Assembly (NCBI GenBank): GCA_905147135.1
Contig: LR990048.1
Span: forward strand, 3,084,563-3,148,562
Direction: 5' to 3'
DNA length: 64,000 nt
DNA from: Blastobasis lacticolella
Taxonomy: Eukaryota > Arthropoda > Insecta > Lepidoptera > Blastobasidae
This document shows, piece after piece, positions 28,339 through 39,135 of the stretch. The notes beneath the pieces are model-generated. The model searched no databases. It was not told the DNA's origin and saw only the letters and a list, made by a program, of their open reading frames with translations. How positions within the stretch are numbered: the stretch's first letter is position 1; each line of letters begins with the position of its first letter. A program made the translations under genes and the position numbers.

Positions 28339-28860
28339 ATTAGTTTATTTTTATACTCCGCAGTGACAAACGACTGCTGCGAGCGGTGACTGTCGCCAAT
28401 AAGATCTACGATTTATGCATTGAGGTTGCAGGCAATAAAACTGGCTACCTTATCCTTCAAACCGGAACACAATAATGCAAGGCAGAAATAGATAAGGCGG
28501 TGGTACTCACCCAGGCCGATTCCTCAGGCTTGACAGAGTCTTTATAAATTATTTATTCAAGATAATGCTCAACTTTACAAATACAGTTACAAAATACAAA
28601 TATGTTTATTGAAAACATCAAATTAATACATATTATGTTGTTACACGTTTCCAGTACATCAACTAGTGCTACAGATAAATGGAAAGGTTATTTTAGCCCC
28701 CACACTAGGGCAGGCCTGTTTCGTGGGGCCAGATTATATTTATGGATCTATGCTTAGGTAAAACTATACTGTGGGCAACATAACAATTTCATGTTGGTTT
28801 ACATTCAAGTAATTAAAAAGCAAAAATAAAAGAAGAGTTATAAATAAGTACTTAAAATAA
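28339..28860. other. AT-rich stretch, possible LINE 3' UTR
   Basis: From 28549 'tttattcaagataatg...' to ~28760 ('agggcaggcctgtttcg') it resembles the non-coding 3' end of an insect LINE in reverse, but no second copy is in this window. Confidence 0.3.
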
Positions 28861-28951
28861 GTGTGTGTGTGCGTGTGTGTATGCGTGCGTGCGTGCGTGC
28901 GTGCGTGCATGCGTGCGTGCGTGCGTACGTGCGTGCGTGTGTGTGTGTGTG
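28861..28951. repeat. GT/GCGT alternating microsatellite
   Basis: About 90 bp of GTGT, GCGT and TGCG units, almost strictly alternating purine-pyrimidine, with single ATGC/TACG interruptions. Confidence 0.95.
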
Positions 28952-30701
28952 AAATAGGATCAACAGTTTATATTTGCGTTGGACTAGATTTTGCTCGCGA
29001 CTTGGTCCCCGTAAAATTCAGTTAAAACGTGCCAGACCCGTTTCCGCGGGAACCACATTGAATTACGGAATAAATTATATCCCATGTGCTATTATGGGCT
29101 ATATTGCTGCCAAATTGGAGACTAGCTTCGTTTGCTTATTACCAAACAAGCTTTTTAATATAATAGTCCATCTAAGTAACATATATCGGCGATGCATATC
29201 GGCTAGTTCGGTTTTGTGCTACTAGCCGACGTGTCTATAAACGGTATAGGAGCCTTTTTATCACAACAAGAAAAAAGTAGTTAATTATATATTATTAATT
29301 TCTCATACAGATATAACCTATTATTGTTTTTGTTTGCTTTGGACCCTGAAAGGAGCCTCACGCACGCAATCAAACGGTCCTGAGAAAACAACGATTCGAT
29401 TAAATCGAGAATGTATATCGATTAACGCTACAGGCTGAATAATAGTAATCAATCACATTATGTCTGCACCTCGCTGGCTCAAGTTCGATTGCGATGACGT
29501 GCGAAATTAAACCTTATCATCATTAAAATAAGGTTAACTCCAGCCGTTATGGTGTAATCGTTTCCAGATGCAGATATATTGTGACCGTGTTACGGCTTTT
29601 CCGGGAAAAATCAAGGCGCACCCATATTGGGTGTTTATTTATTCTAAACGGGTGCCTCCGGAAATAAGTCAGATGGAGACCTCCTTTGGCATAGATTAAG
29701 GGGTCTGTGATTAGGGCAGATGCGGCAGTGGAGCTGTTGGTGCGAATATACCTACAATGGAATTTGTAGAAAAAAGTTTTCGTATGTTCCGTGGAGAAGA
29801 GACATACGTGTCGAGGTTCACCGGTTGTATGTAGTTATATTGTGTGTGTGTCGGAGAAACCTGTAAATAATATTAATATGGATCCAATGAAAAAGTTGCA
29901 CCAATAGGCTTCCGTGACTATTTAACCAAACTTAGAGTCCGAAGCGGAAGATGTAGGTTAACCTTACTTCACAATGCTATTTAAAGGCACACCTAACGAG
30001 TGACCAGCTGGTTGTGGTACTGAAATTCGATTAGCCTTAAAGTTCGAACCCATCACACCCATTAATTTTGTTATCGGTCTCGCTAGCGTGCTGTCACTAG
30101 ACTGGGGACACTTCTTGTCAAAACAAATAGTCACCCATATCATTAAACCATAATGAAGACGATTCCAAAAAAAATTCAAAAATGAATTAAAATATTTTAA
30201 TAGTATGTTCCGGGTTTCTTACCTCTTTTGACAAGTAGCTCGATATTTCGACGCAGTTGCATAGCCTAGTTTAAAACCTTATGTAAACAAAAGGTATTTC
30301 TTGAAAAGTCACAGCAGAAATTGCATCCAAAAGCACTTACGTACGATTAGGTCTCTCGCGGTCGCAGTGTCCTATCTGGTGCTCGAATAGTCTATGGCGT
30401 TTCCACGTCGACAAAGATTAGTGTTTGCCGAGACCCGAGAGGTCTGGATTAAGAGGCCCCAGCCGCTACATTAACCACGCCGCCGATCCAATTTTTTAAC
30501 TGTTGACGGTTGCTTTAACATCAAACATGTGTACCCTCTGTAATGGGACGGCTCTGCCGGGCGTCGTTTAATCTTGGATAAACGTATGTTATTTAGAATA
30601 CATTTGCTGGCGGGGATAACGAAAATTGACAGCGAAAAAACATAGCGGTGGATAGCGAAGTAATGTACCTAATATTATTTTTATCACCGCGTCGTACAGT
30701 G
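28952..30701. other. Long stretch without recognised features
   Basis: Short open frames (28974-29225 plus; 29964-30179 minus) show no known motif. No repeat copies detected, apart from a weak echo near 29990-30060 of the 50050-50100 sequence ('ttcgattagcctt'). Confidence 0.4.
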
Positions 30702-30935
30702 TGAGCGTCGGTGGCTTAGCAGTTAGAGAGGTATTGGGTTCGAATCCCAGTGCGGCCATGTAACAATGACTCTTACCTGAGTTATGTGCATTAGTTGAGC
30801 AATAACCGAAGCTCTTACGGTTAGGGAAAACGTCCATGATCCAATCTGGTCAGGTTCCCTTGTTAACAGGGTCACGGAGGTCAGACGGCGTCGCTCTGCT
30901 AAATCTGAATCATGGTCAGGGCGGCCCTAGTTTGT
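30702..30935 (+). mobile_element. SINE-A, internally deleted
   Basis: Head GAGCGTCGGTGGCTTAGCAG, B box GGGTTCGAATCCC, then 'ggccatgtaacaatgactct'. The middle (catcgtgatgaaacc...) is missing, so the copy jumps from 'gaaaacgtc' to 'catgatccaatctggtcagg'. Confidence 0.75.
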
Positions 30936-31726
30936 TTGACCTAAAATTTAACCTATATAATATTTACCACATTTATTAGTTCGTTATTGTGTTGTTTCTT
31001 ACATTTTATATAAACACACTTGTCAATAAAGTCAAGTGTGAACGGAAACACGCTCGATTCCATTTTTTGTAACAATTTCTTATTGCTTAAAAATGCGGTT
31101 CGTTCCGTATTTCCTATCTCCGAATCACAGTGTATCTTCTCTTGCATTATTTGAAAAAAAAGGAGGATAGTCAAAGCGGAAATATTAGTTACAACAGCCT
31201 TAGTGAGAGGGCTTAGTGTAAATTTTTCTTCGATTTTACTTTAGTATCGCGTTTGCATTTACATGAAAATTAGTATGAAAAAATGTATTGCGCCATGTAG
31301 TGGTACGTAAATCAAGTTTTTTATTCGCAATAGTAAAGTAAAATCGCAGCAAAACTTACACTCAGCTCTCAGAAGAACAGAACTCAAATCACAAAACAAT
31401 GTCCCGAATCCTGTGGTTTGTAACTCCTCGTGTGTTATACAGTTAAACTTATTTCATAGACCGCTCAGCAGTTACGAGGCAACTTAGGTTTCAAAACCAA
31501 TTTGGATACACGGAGCTTCTAGTAAAAGACTCCTATACTAAGAAGTAAGGGGAGACGGGTGGCGTAGTCTTCATTCTGGATTTAAGCCTCTAAGATTTAA
31601 GTGGAGGGTATTGCCATAATATTAAGGAATCCCAATAGCAGCTTGCCATGGTGTTGCCTTCTAAAATCTACCTACCAAGAGATTGAACAAATGAACGGGA
31701 ACGATTGATTGGATTTAATTTATTTA
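30936..31726. other. Unassigned stretch
   Basis: No recognisable repeat or coding motif in this interval. Confidence 0.4.
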
Positions 31727-31990
31727 ATTTGACGACCTGAGTGGTTCAGTGGTCAACATTCCGGTCACAGCCGGTCTGACACGCAAGAGGTCCTGGATTC
31801 GATTCCCGGCCGGGCAGAAATTGAAGTAATGAATTTAAATTTCTGTTATGGGTCTGGGTGTTCTATGTATAATAAGTATGTATTTAAAAGTATATAAGTA
31901 GTTTATCAGTTATCAAGCACCCATAACACACGCTTTGCTTACTTTGGGGCTAGATGGCGCTGCGTGAATTTGTCCAATATTACAAAAAAA
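31727..31990 (+). mobile_element. SINE-B, full length
   Basis: tRNA-like head GACGACCTGAGTGGTTCAGT with B box GATTCGATTCCCGG. Then 'cgggcagaaattg', 'gggtctgggtg', 'aataagtatgta', 'acccataacaca', 'gctttgcttactttggggc', TAGATGGCGCTG and an A-run. Distinct from SINE-A in head and tail. Confidence 0.8.
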
Positions 31991-32519
31991 AAATTACGGT
32001 TTTTTATCTTACGTAAATAAATTGTCCGCAATGAATATCCTTGTCAAATAAGAGGAGAATACTGTTTGCGATCCAATTACAATACGATAACGGTACCTCT
32101 CACATTGCGAGATACCGTTACCATAGGCCATCCTCTTACCGCCGAGTAATGTGAGTACACATAAGAAATAGCGGTGCAAGTAATCTACCGCTTATCGAAT
32201 AGTCTAACTATTTGAGCCCTACTTAGATGGGTAGTAGATAGGTGATACTACGTCCGTGGCTTCACATTTTAGCGCTAGTTGACGAAGTTCGTAATTCAAC
32301 TACGATTGGGGAGATTCTGGGAACTTCAGTCGAGTTTTGGATGCTTGGAGTCTAGGATGTCGGGTGTAGGTGTTGGTTAAACAATGTGGCGGGTGTGGAT
32401 GACCTACGCAGGTAAGTGTACTTTTAAAGTTGGTGTTAAGAATTGTTTGGGCCGTCTGTGCTGTGCTTTACAAATCCCACTAATATTTATTAATGCGAAA
32501 GTTTTGACGACCAATTTGG

Positions 32520-32660
32520 TTCCCAGGTTAGATTCCCGGCCGGGCAGAAATTGGAATGATGTTATTGATGATGTTAACGATTTTAATTTCTATTACGGGT
32601 CTGGGTGTAGTATATATAATGAGTATGTATTCAAAAATATATTATTAGATACCTAGTAGT
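32520..32660 (+). repeat. SINE-B, truncated at both ends
   Basis: Retains the B box (GGTTAGATTCCCGG), 'cgggcagaaattgg', 'tacgggtctgggtg' and 'atgagtatgtattc'. An extra 'gttattgatgatgttaacga' interrupts the body. Confidence 0.65.
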
Positions 32661-32667
32661 TGGCACT

Positions 32668-33440
32668 AGAGATGAAACGGATATCCGATTGCTATCCGGT
32701 ATCCGGCCTATCCGGCCGGATATCGGATAGTAAAAAGTGTATGAAAATTCCATAAAAATGATTTTGTTCATCGGCTTCCTTCATTTCTCTGAGCAGCCGC
32801 GTCAATGATATTATCCTTCAGGTCCTGTTGGCTCGCCGTCAGCCTTCCGCGGCAGCGCATCGTCGTCGACAAATTTAGGGCTACTTGCACCACGGTGGTC
32901 TTTGGGGTGACAGAGCACATGCCATCGCATTCGACGTTCTCTAATTTTCTCTGGGATATACGAGACTTTGTAACTTCCACGAGTGTGGACATTAGATACG
33001 TACTTTTCCCAACAGGTGACACCCGCTTACCAGAGTAAAAAATGCGCATTTCTGTAGTGTGTTGTTTTGAAAAGTGTTGTTTAGTATAACATTTTTTCCA
33101 AAATCAATCTTGGTTTATATTGGATAAAAATAAAAATTTATCTATATTTAGAGGTAATATACGATGTGGTTTGTCCTCCGATATGCTGGTGGCTTGTGTA
33201 AGCTCGTATTTCGAAACTACGAATCTTTTCGAGGTCGAGAAAGAATTGTTCAATTCAACGTTCAAATTATTCTCATTGAAGAAAGACTTAAAATCACGTT
33301 AACACATGCAGTCGTCTAAAGTCCCACCCCACGATAACAGCTTGTAAAAAACTTGTTCAGAGACTAATTTGAGCCAAACATCCGGCCGCCGGATATCCGG
33401 CTAAGACGCTGGCCGGATATCCGGTATCGGATGAACGGAC
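32668..33440. mobile_element. Possible DNA transposon with GGATATCCGG palindrome clusters
   Basis: Left end 'ctagagatgaaacggatatc' followed by repeated TATCCGG/CCGGATA units (32690-32735). A mirrored cluster sits at 33378-33435. The ~640 bp between is AT-rich with weak frames on both strands. Subterminal palindrome arrays at both ends suggest a hAT-like non-autonomous element, but no transposase motif was recognised. Confidence 0.45.
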
Positions 33441-33469
33441 TTTTTCATAATTCTTTTTTGCTTTGGGTT

Positions 33470-33605
33470 TCGGTCGGACACGGACGGACAGTCCACCCGA
33501 TGGAAAACGGCCACCGTCGTCCAGGATATTTGCAACCTAAGGGGAGCGGATGTGGTGCCGGTATTTGAGGTACATTTAGACATGTCTTTTGAAGAACTTT
33601 GACTT
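33470..33605 (-). repeat. LINE-F 3' fragment
   Basis: 'gatggaaaacggccacc', 'aaggggagcggatgtggtgc' and 'cttttgaagaac' match 53515-53650. In reverse it would read FFK..VY..L..RH.IRSP, an RT C-terminal style. Confidence 0.55.
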
Positions 33606-33632
33606 TACTTGAGGATTTAGATGAAATTTTTT

Positions 33633-33970
33633 TTTTATGCCACTAAGGTGGCAAACAAGCTTGCGGCCTGCCTGATGGTAAGCAGTCACCGCAGCCTATG
33701 GACGTTTGCAATACCAGGGGCATCACCCACGCGTTGCCGACCCCGTAAAAACCTTTTCACCCCTTTCTTGAAGAACTCTATGTTGTACTCTCCAGGGAAA
33801 ACCTCTCCAGGTAGTTCATTCCACAACCTTAGTGTGCGTTCCGCAGAAAGTTCCTTTGGAACCGCACAGTTCGCGACCAATTTGGCTCCAAGGCGTGAGG
33901 ATGAACTCCCTGTCGATGGCGAGCAGTGCGATGAAAGAATGTAGCTGTAGGCATCATTTTGTAGGTTTGC
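33633..33970 (-). pseudogene. LINE-E reverse-transcriptase C-terminus with 3' end
   Basis: The minus frame ends with AERTLRLWNELPGEVFPGEY, FFKKGVKRFLRGRQR and VGDAPGIANVHRLR, a Jockey-group RT C-terminus. The repeat 'ccactaaggtggcaaacaag' is the downstream tail. This copy identifies the many short LINE-E tails elsewhere in the window. Confidence 0.7.
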
Positions 33971-33977
33971 AATAACA

Positions 33978-34180
33978 CATGACGATCTGAGTGGTTCAGT
34001 TAGTAAACACGCAGCGGCATCTGTCACTCAGAGGTCCCGGGTTCGATTCCCGGCTGGGAAGAAATTGAAATGATTAATTTTAATTTCTGTTAAGGGTCTG
34101 AGTGCTATACGTATAATAAGTATGTACAAAAGCTTTGCTTACTTTGGGGCTAGATGGCGCTGTGTGAATTTATAAATGTA
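33978..34180 (+). mobile_element. SINE-B
   Basis: Head GACGATCTGAGTGGTTCAG, intact B box GGGTTCGATTCCCGG, body as in 31727-31990 with ~35 bp missing before 'gctttgcttactttggggc', then TAGATGGCGCTGTGTGAATT. Inserted into or next to the LINE-E fragment. Confidence 0.8.
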
Positions 34181-34229
34181 CGATTATTTATCTTTAGGGT
34201 AGTCTCTTACACTACTTACGGATTTTAAA

Positions 34230-34362
34230 AAATCGGTTAGTGTTCAACTAAAGTTCATAACTCAGAAAAGAGTCATTGGTACATGGCGGCAGTGAGATTC
34301 GAACCCGGTACATCTCGCTTGCGAGTCGGATACCTTTACCACTAGGCCACCGATGCACCGAG
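34230..34362 (-). repeat. SINE-A head fragment
   Basis: Minus-strand 5' third: 'agagtcattggtacatggcg', B box GATTCGAACCCGG, and the A-box end 'taccactaggccaccgatgc'. Confidence 0.75.
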
Positions 34363-34880
34363 TGCTCAGAACATTATTGTTACTAAAAACCGTGGGGATT
34401 ACGACTGAACTGTACGTAAGAAGCGATCATAATAGATCAGTAATGGACGCAGTGAAACGCCCACTTCAGAAATAAATAAAAAAATTTCGACGTTACTCCG
34501 TGCAAAGATGGTTACCAAACGCCACAAAATTTGCCAGTCTTGGTAAACATAATGTAATGACATTCAATTTCTCTGATCACAATCCCTTTTCTCCCCATAG
34601 GGCTCCGCAATTCGTGTAACAAGACTTATAAGGTTACGACAATATGTACAGTTGCACAAACTTATCCGACCCCAGGCGCGTCGCTGTTGTTGACAACAAA
34701 ATGTCATTTCAAAACAGCAACGCTTAGTTCCAGTTTCAGTCACCGAGTCAGATAACTTTGTAGCATTGTACAGGGTGTAATATAAAAGTAATGTGTCGCA
34801 TAACAGGCTCGTTTGTGGGATTAAAGCAGGGCATTTCCCGCTTTAGCGAACTCACTCGGGAAACGCTATTTAAAGTCGTT
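34363..34880. other. Unassigned stretch
   Basis: No gene or repeat recognised. A string of possible codons at 34791-35051 belongs partly to the following LINE fragment. Confidence 0.4.
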
Positions 34881-35215
34881 CAGAAAATTCGCAATCGAGA
34901 TAAGCTTGTAATTGCCAGCGATCGCAAGGGAGGGGAGAGGCAAAAATTCCCTTCGACGAGGAATTTTAAACGTACAAATTCACCCTCTGTTGGTCATCAT
35001 GCGATGTTTCGAAAGGACGTTTCTCGCTCGTACGATTCGGATGTGGAATAAGCCACAGTGTTTCCTTTGGACTCGTTCATGGGATAGGTTCGTTAAAGAG
35101 GTATATTGGAGGTCTCTCCAGAGGTGGGCAACGCATTGGTAACTCCCCTGGTATTGCTAATGTCTATAGGCGGCGGTAACCACTTTCCATCAGGTGGCCC
35201 GCTTGCCTAACCTAA
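34881..35215 (+). pseudogene. LINE-E-like RT C-terminus and tail
   Basis: Broken frames carry MFRKDVSRSYD / RTIRMWNKPQCF and then RSLQRWATHW. The tail 'cctggtattgctaatgtcta' and 'tttccatcaggtggcccgct' follows. Frameshifts separate the blocks. Confidence 0.55.
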
Positions 35216-35484
35216 CGAAACTCCAACAATATAGGGTTGCCTAGGCAAAACTAGGTCAGAACGGAAATAAATGTATGAAAATAAATTTATGAATGTTCAT
35301 CAATATTACCGATCGGACTAAATTTGGCCTAGGCAACCATTTATTGTTGCATAGGGGAAAGAAATACCTTTAGTTTAACATATGACTCGGATAAATAACG
35401 GATGAGGGTAGATTATCTTTACGGCAACCCCATAGAAGGACTAGGGTGAAATTAGGCAATCCATATATTCTTTGCATACATACA

Positions 35485-35540
35485 TACACACATAAAGCTC
35501 ACGCCTGTGTCCCATAGGTGGGGTTGGCAGATTTTTTATT
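35485..35540 (-). repeat. LINE-C 3' tail
   Basis: 'catacatacaca...taaagctcacgcctgtg' and 'ggtggggttggcag', reverse of 26065-26140. Confidence 0.6.
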
Positions 35541-35574
35541 TTTTAATAATGTAATATTATTTCGTATAATATAA

Positions 35575-35690
35575 GATCACGGGTACCAGCTGGATGCGGA
35601 AGGCACAGGACTGGCCTTTCTGGAGATCTCTGGGCAAGGTCTATGCCCAGCAGTGGGCGTCTATCGGCTGATATGATGATGATGATTTCG
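35575..35690 (+). pseudogene. LINE-B RT C-terminus and tail
   Basis: Codons for AQDWPFWRSLGKVYAQQWAS, a stop and (GATGAT)n. Same end as 54505-54655. Confidence 0.6.
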
Positions 35691-36334
35691 TATAATGCAC
35701 GATTTTTTTGAATAACAGATGAGGGAAGATATTCCATGACCGGATCTTAGACAAGTTCAAGTTGAAGTACTGTAACTAATTATTAGTTTCGAAGAGACAC
35801 GCTTGTCGGTCCCGGCTGTACATTTGTCAACTTTTGACAGCCAATTAACCAAGTGTCACGGGCACGTGGCCTAATTACAGTATATTAATTGTTGGGACCG
35901 CACATCTAGCCTCCAAGTGATTTGTCTTGGTGGACGGTTTAATAAGAGCCGCTTGGACTAGCTCGGGTATTAAGGCCCGCTGAATTAGTTTTCTGTTGTA
36001 CTCTGTCTGTACTCTGCCTATATTTATTGCTAATTGGTGTTGTAAAATTTGATAAGACGGCTGTAAATTGGGTTAAGGCTGAGTAAGGAGTGGAGGATTG
36101 TTGTCTTCGATTTCGTAATTTTTCGGTTTGAGTTCTGTTCAGTTTTTGTGTCGGTGTATATCTAATCCTTATTATCTCGCTTCTTCTAAGTTACTACATT
36201 CTTGACAGAGTGGTAGGTCATTAGCTGAAGATTGGCAGTACGCTTCACTATCCGTCGCACTCTTTTCGAACTGCTGTTCCTAATACACTCGTAGATAACT
36301 CTCTACGAGTATTAGTATTACTCGTAGAGAACTC
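35691..36334. other. Unassigned stretch with a small triple hairpin
   Basis: 36286-36331 repeats ACTCGTAGA and its inverse TCTACGAGT around short spacers. Nothing else stands out. Confidence 0.4.
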
Positions 36335-36480
36335 TGCCATTAACGGCAGCTTTCACTAGGTCGGTCCAGCGCATCGGTGATCTTCCGCGTGGTCTTGTGC
36401 CTTCCACCTTTCCCTGTACCACAAGGGGCTCCACAGAGATATCTCCTCGTCGCGAGACATGGCCAAAAAATGAAACTTTT
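36335..36480 (-). pseudogene. LINE RT C-terminal fragment
   Basis: The minus frame reads FGHVSRRGDISVEPLV...GTRPRGRSPMRWTDLVKAAV. The FGHV...RGRSPxRWTD signature is the C-terminus of RTE-like and LINE-B-type enzymes. Truncated on both sides. Confidence 0.6.
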
Positions 36481-36677
36481 TACTCACCTGGTAAAAAATG
36501 ACGATGCGACCGAAGATGGAGTGTGCCTGTTTTGGAACAGCTCACACACTTGAGCCGTGAAGGTGTCCAGATTATAATGATCAGGGAAAACACTCAGGTA
36601 TTCCATTCTCTTTAAGGAAAACCTCTACAAGGAGGATTACTTACCTTATACTTACCTACATGTAATCATAAAAATAA

Positions 36678-36976
36678 TAATCTTGGCGTTAATGTCCTGG
36701 TTGTGCTCACGCGCACGAGGACCCGGAGTCCGCCATGACCATGATCCAAGATTTGGCAGATCATATAGTTACAGTGGAGTGCCCTCTGACCTTCGTGACC
36801 CTATTAACAGGGGTTTTATCACGATGTCTTCCCTCACCGTAAGAGCATCGGTTAACACTAAACTAATGTACATAACTCAGTAAAGAGGTATTGGTACATG
36901 GCCGCAGTAGACTCGAACCCGGTACCTCTCGCTTACGAGTCGGATACCTTAACCAGTCAGCTACCGACGCTCTCTA
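36678..36976 (-). mobile_element. SINE-A, minus strand, internally deleted
   Basis: 'aataatcttggcgttaatgt' to 'cagtcagctaccgacgctct'. The central 'ggatcatggacacattcagt' segment is missing, so the body is ~60 bp short. Confidence 0.75.
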
Positions 36977-37224
36977 CACATACTTACATGTACTCACATG
37001 GATTATTTGTTGCCAAAAGTGGGTCCACACCACGATGTTCTAAACACTTTGCCTTTGCCAAACTAGGCGATCGTGTGGTCCGCTGAAAACCATTTCCAAG
37101 CTACGGCCAGCTGGCATGCAAAGTTGGCGCCAAAACTTCGGAACACAGTATCGACTTATCTGGTATCGTAACTTGCTTCAATGGGCAAGAGGAACGGCCA
37201 CAAGGCCTCTATTTGGAGTGTTTT

Positions 37225-37375
37225 AAAAGATTTTATAACCGCTATGGAAGCGTCCGTGGCTTAATGAGAGGTGCCCACTGAAAACCAACGTTATGCTGAA
37301 GGGGTCCAGTTGCACTAGAAGGCGCGTCACGGAGTTTAAACAATGCCACTGAGAATAGATAAACTGTAGGTGGGT
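37225..37375 (+). repeat. Repeat G copy
   Basis: 'cccactgaaaaccaacg', 'gtcacggagtttaaacaatg' and 'atagataaactgtaggtggg' match 15910-16012. Confidence 0.55.
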
Positions 37376-37611
37376 ACAGTTATTATAATATTTTTACATC
37401 ATAGTTTTTATTGTTATTTTATGTTAGTTTCAGCGTGTCACTTAGCAACGAGTACTGTGACAGATGTCATACTTCGTATAGTAACGCACAAGTATCGTTT
37501 GTGAACACGGATGTAGACATCACAGATATCAAATCCAAACAAATAACAGCGCCTAAATGGCTTCAAACCCTACATATCCTACAATCCGCCATCAAACCAC
37601 CAGAGTAACGT

Positions 37612-37735
37612 GTTTAGAGGTGGGCAACGCATTGGCGATAGTCTCGGTATTGCTAATGTCTATAGGCAGTGGTGACCACTTTCCATCAGGTGGCCCGCTT
37701 GCCTGTTTGCCTATCGTATGACATAAAAAATAAAA
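37612..37735 (+). repeat. LINE-E-like 3' tail
   Basis: 'gaggtgggcaacgcattggc', 'tcggtattgctaatgtctat', 'tttccatcaggtggcccgct' and an A-rich end, as at 35120-35215 and 58180-58290. Confidence 0.6.
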
Positions 37736-37924
37736 AAAAACCACCATTGGCAGCGAATCGAACGGCTCCAACATCCCTTAGCTAATGCAATGGAAGTCGC
37801 TTACACCTCACTCGTAAATCAGGAATGCTCTCAATATTTCATAGGACGACGGTGATGTCAAATGTGGCGAAAATTTTGCGGCCGACTGATATATAGCTTA
37901 TTGATATGTGGGGTCCGTTATTTA

Positions 37925-38125
37925 AAATCCGTTATATAGCGTTCCGGCTCTGCCTGGCATTGTCGAGCACGGTTCGGTCGTGGTTGGCGACGGATACGTT
38001 TATCTACGGCCATAGAGCGGTCAGTGTGTCACTGTGGGTTTCCTTCCTACTTTCCTATCCCTCTCCTTTTTGACGATTGAAAGAGATATTTAATGTCCTA
38101 ATCAATAAAGAAATTTTGAATTTTG
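37925..38125 (+). repeat. Copy of the 1021-1262 repeat
   Basis: 'ccggctctgcctggcattgt', 'gggtttccttcctactttcc' and 'gtcctaatcaataaagaa' with AATAAA, same order as 1021-1262. Confidence 0.55.
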
Positions 38126-38231
38126 AAAGCTGCGATGAATGTTGGGCTAATGTAATGAATAGGTAGCATTTTAACCCTCTGATGCATAATATTAATACTA
38201 ACATTACAGAAGGAAAACTACACCTCAGCCT

Positions 38232-38447
38232 GACGACCCAAGTTCAGTTGGTTAACAGCTCTGCCATCCAGAGGTTCCGGGTTCGGTTCCCGGCCGAGCA
38301 GAAATTGAAATTGAAATGATTTTTAATTTCTGTTACGGGTCTGGGTGCAGTATGTATAATAAGTATATATAAAAAAGTGTTTAAGTAGTTTATAAGTTAT
38401 CAAACACCCATAACACAAGCTTTGCTTACTTTGGGGCTAGAATTTGA
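38232..38447 (+). mobile_element. SINE-B
   Basis: Head 'ctgacgacccaagttcagtt', B box GGGTTCGGTTCCCGG, then the usual body to 'gctttgcttactttggggct'. The TAGATGGCGCTG end is missing. Confidence 0.75.
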
Positions 38448-38461
38448 ATTTGAAAATAAAC

Positions 38462-38820
38462 GGCGCCGGGTACCCGGCCAAGAAACACGATAACATCGCT
38501 CCCTATCTCGCGCTGTGTATCACGTGATATAATGTCCAATTCAACCAAAATATTATAAATTTGCCTGTTTAGTGGAAATGCTCAAGGCTGTGATTTGACG
38601 AAGAGGTGAAGAATCGTCTTACATCTAGATCATTTGAAGAAATTGATGTGCAAATTAATGTAGTCGAGCAAATCGAATTATCCGCCAACTAATTCAATTT
38701 CTTTATAAAACCCGGCCGGGTATTATTATTATTAGGCGCTATTACCCGGCCTGATCCTTGAAAGAAAAGTGCCGGGTCCGCCGGGTACCGGATCCAAACC
38801 GGGTACCCGGTACATGTTTA
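38462..38820. mobile_element. Possible DNA transposon with CCGGGTACCCGG clusters
   Basis: A palindromic GCCGGGTACCCGGCC at the left end, CCCGGCCGGGT at 38708 and a denser array at 38750-38815 (CCGGGTCCGCCGGGTACCGG...). The AT-rich interior has no ORF. Same plan as 32668-33440 with a different motif. Confidence 0.4.
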
Positions 38821-38979
38821 TAAAAGGCACTATACGTAAACTGTAAAACCTGCACAGTTACTCTAGATAACTCCATAATTCCATACAGCGCAGTTCACGC
38901 ACCACCCTCCATCCACAGATAAACATAGTTCGGTATTCGCGCCGAACCAGAAACTAAAAAATAAAAGTTATTTTATGAT

Positions 38980-39135
38980 ACAGCTGTAATAAAAATACTT
39001 AGTAAGAGAAATTCTGTAGTGTAAAATAATTTTTAAAGTTTTCTAGATTATCGTTAAAAATGTTCATCCTTAAACGACTGTTTTTGAGTGTGTAGTTGGA
39101 CCATTAAGCTATATGGGTGTAGATAAATGAATATT
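38980..39135 (+). repeat. Unnamed repeat, copy 1
   Basis: 'acagctgtaat', 'atccttaaacgactgttttt' and 'gggtgtagataaa' recur in the same order at 43245-43400. Non-coding, diverged. Confidence 0.4.

Noticed and set aside
33986..34060. tRNA gene with GGGTTCGATTCCCGG
   Set aside because: It is the head of SINE-B and is followed by the SINE body rather than an acceptor 3' strand.
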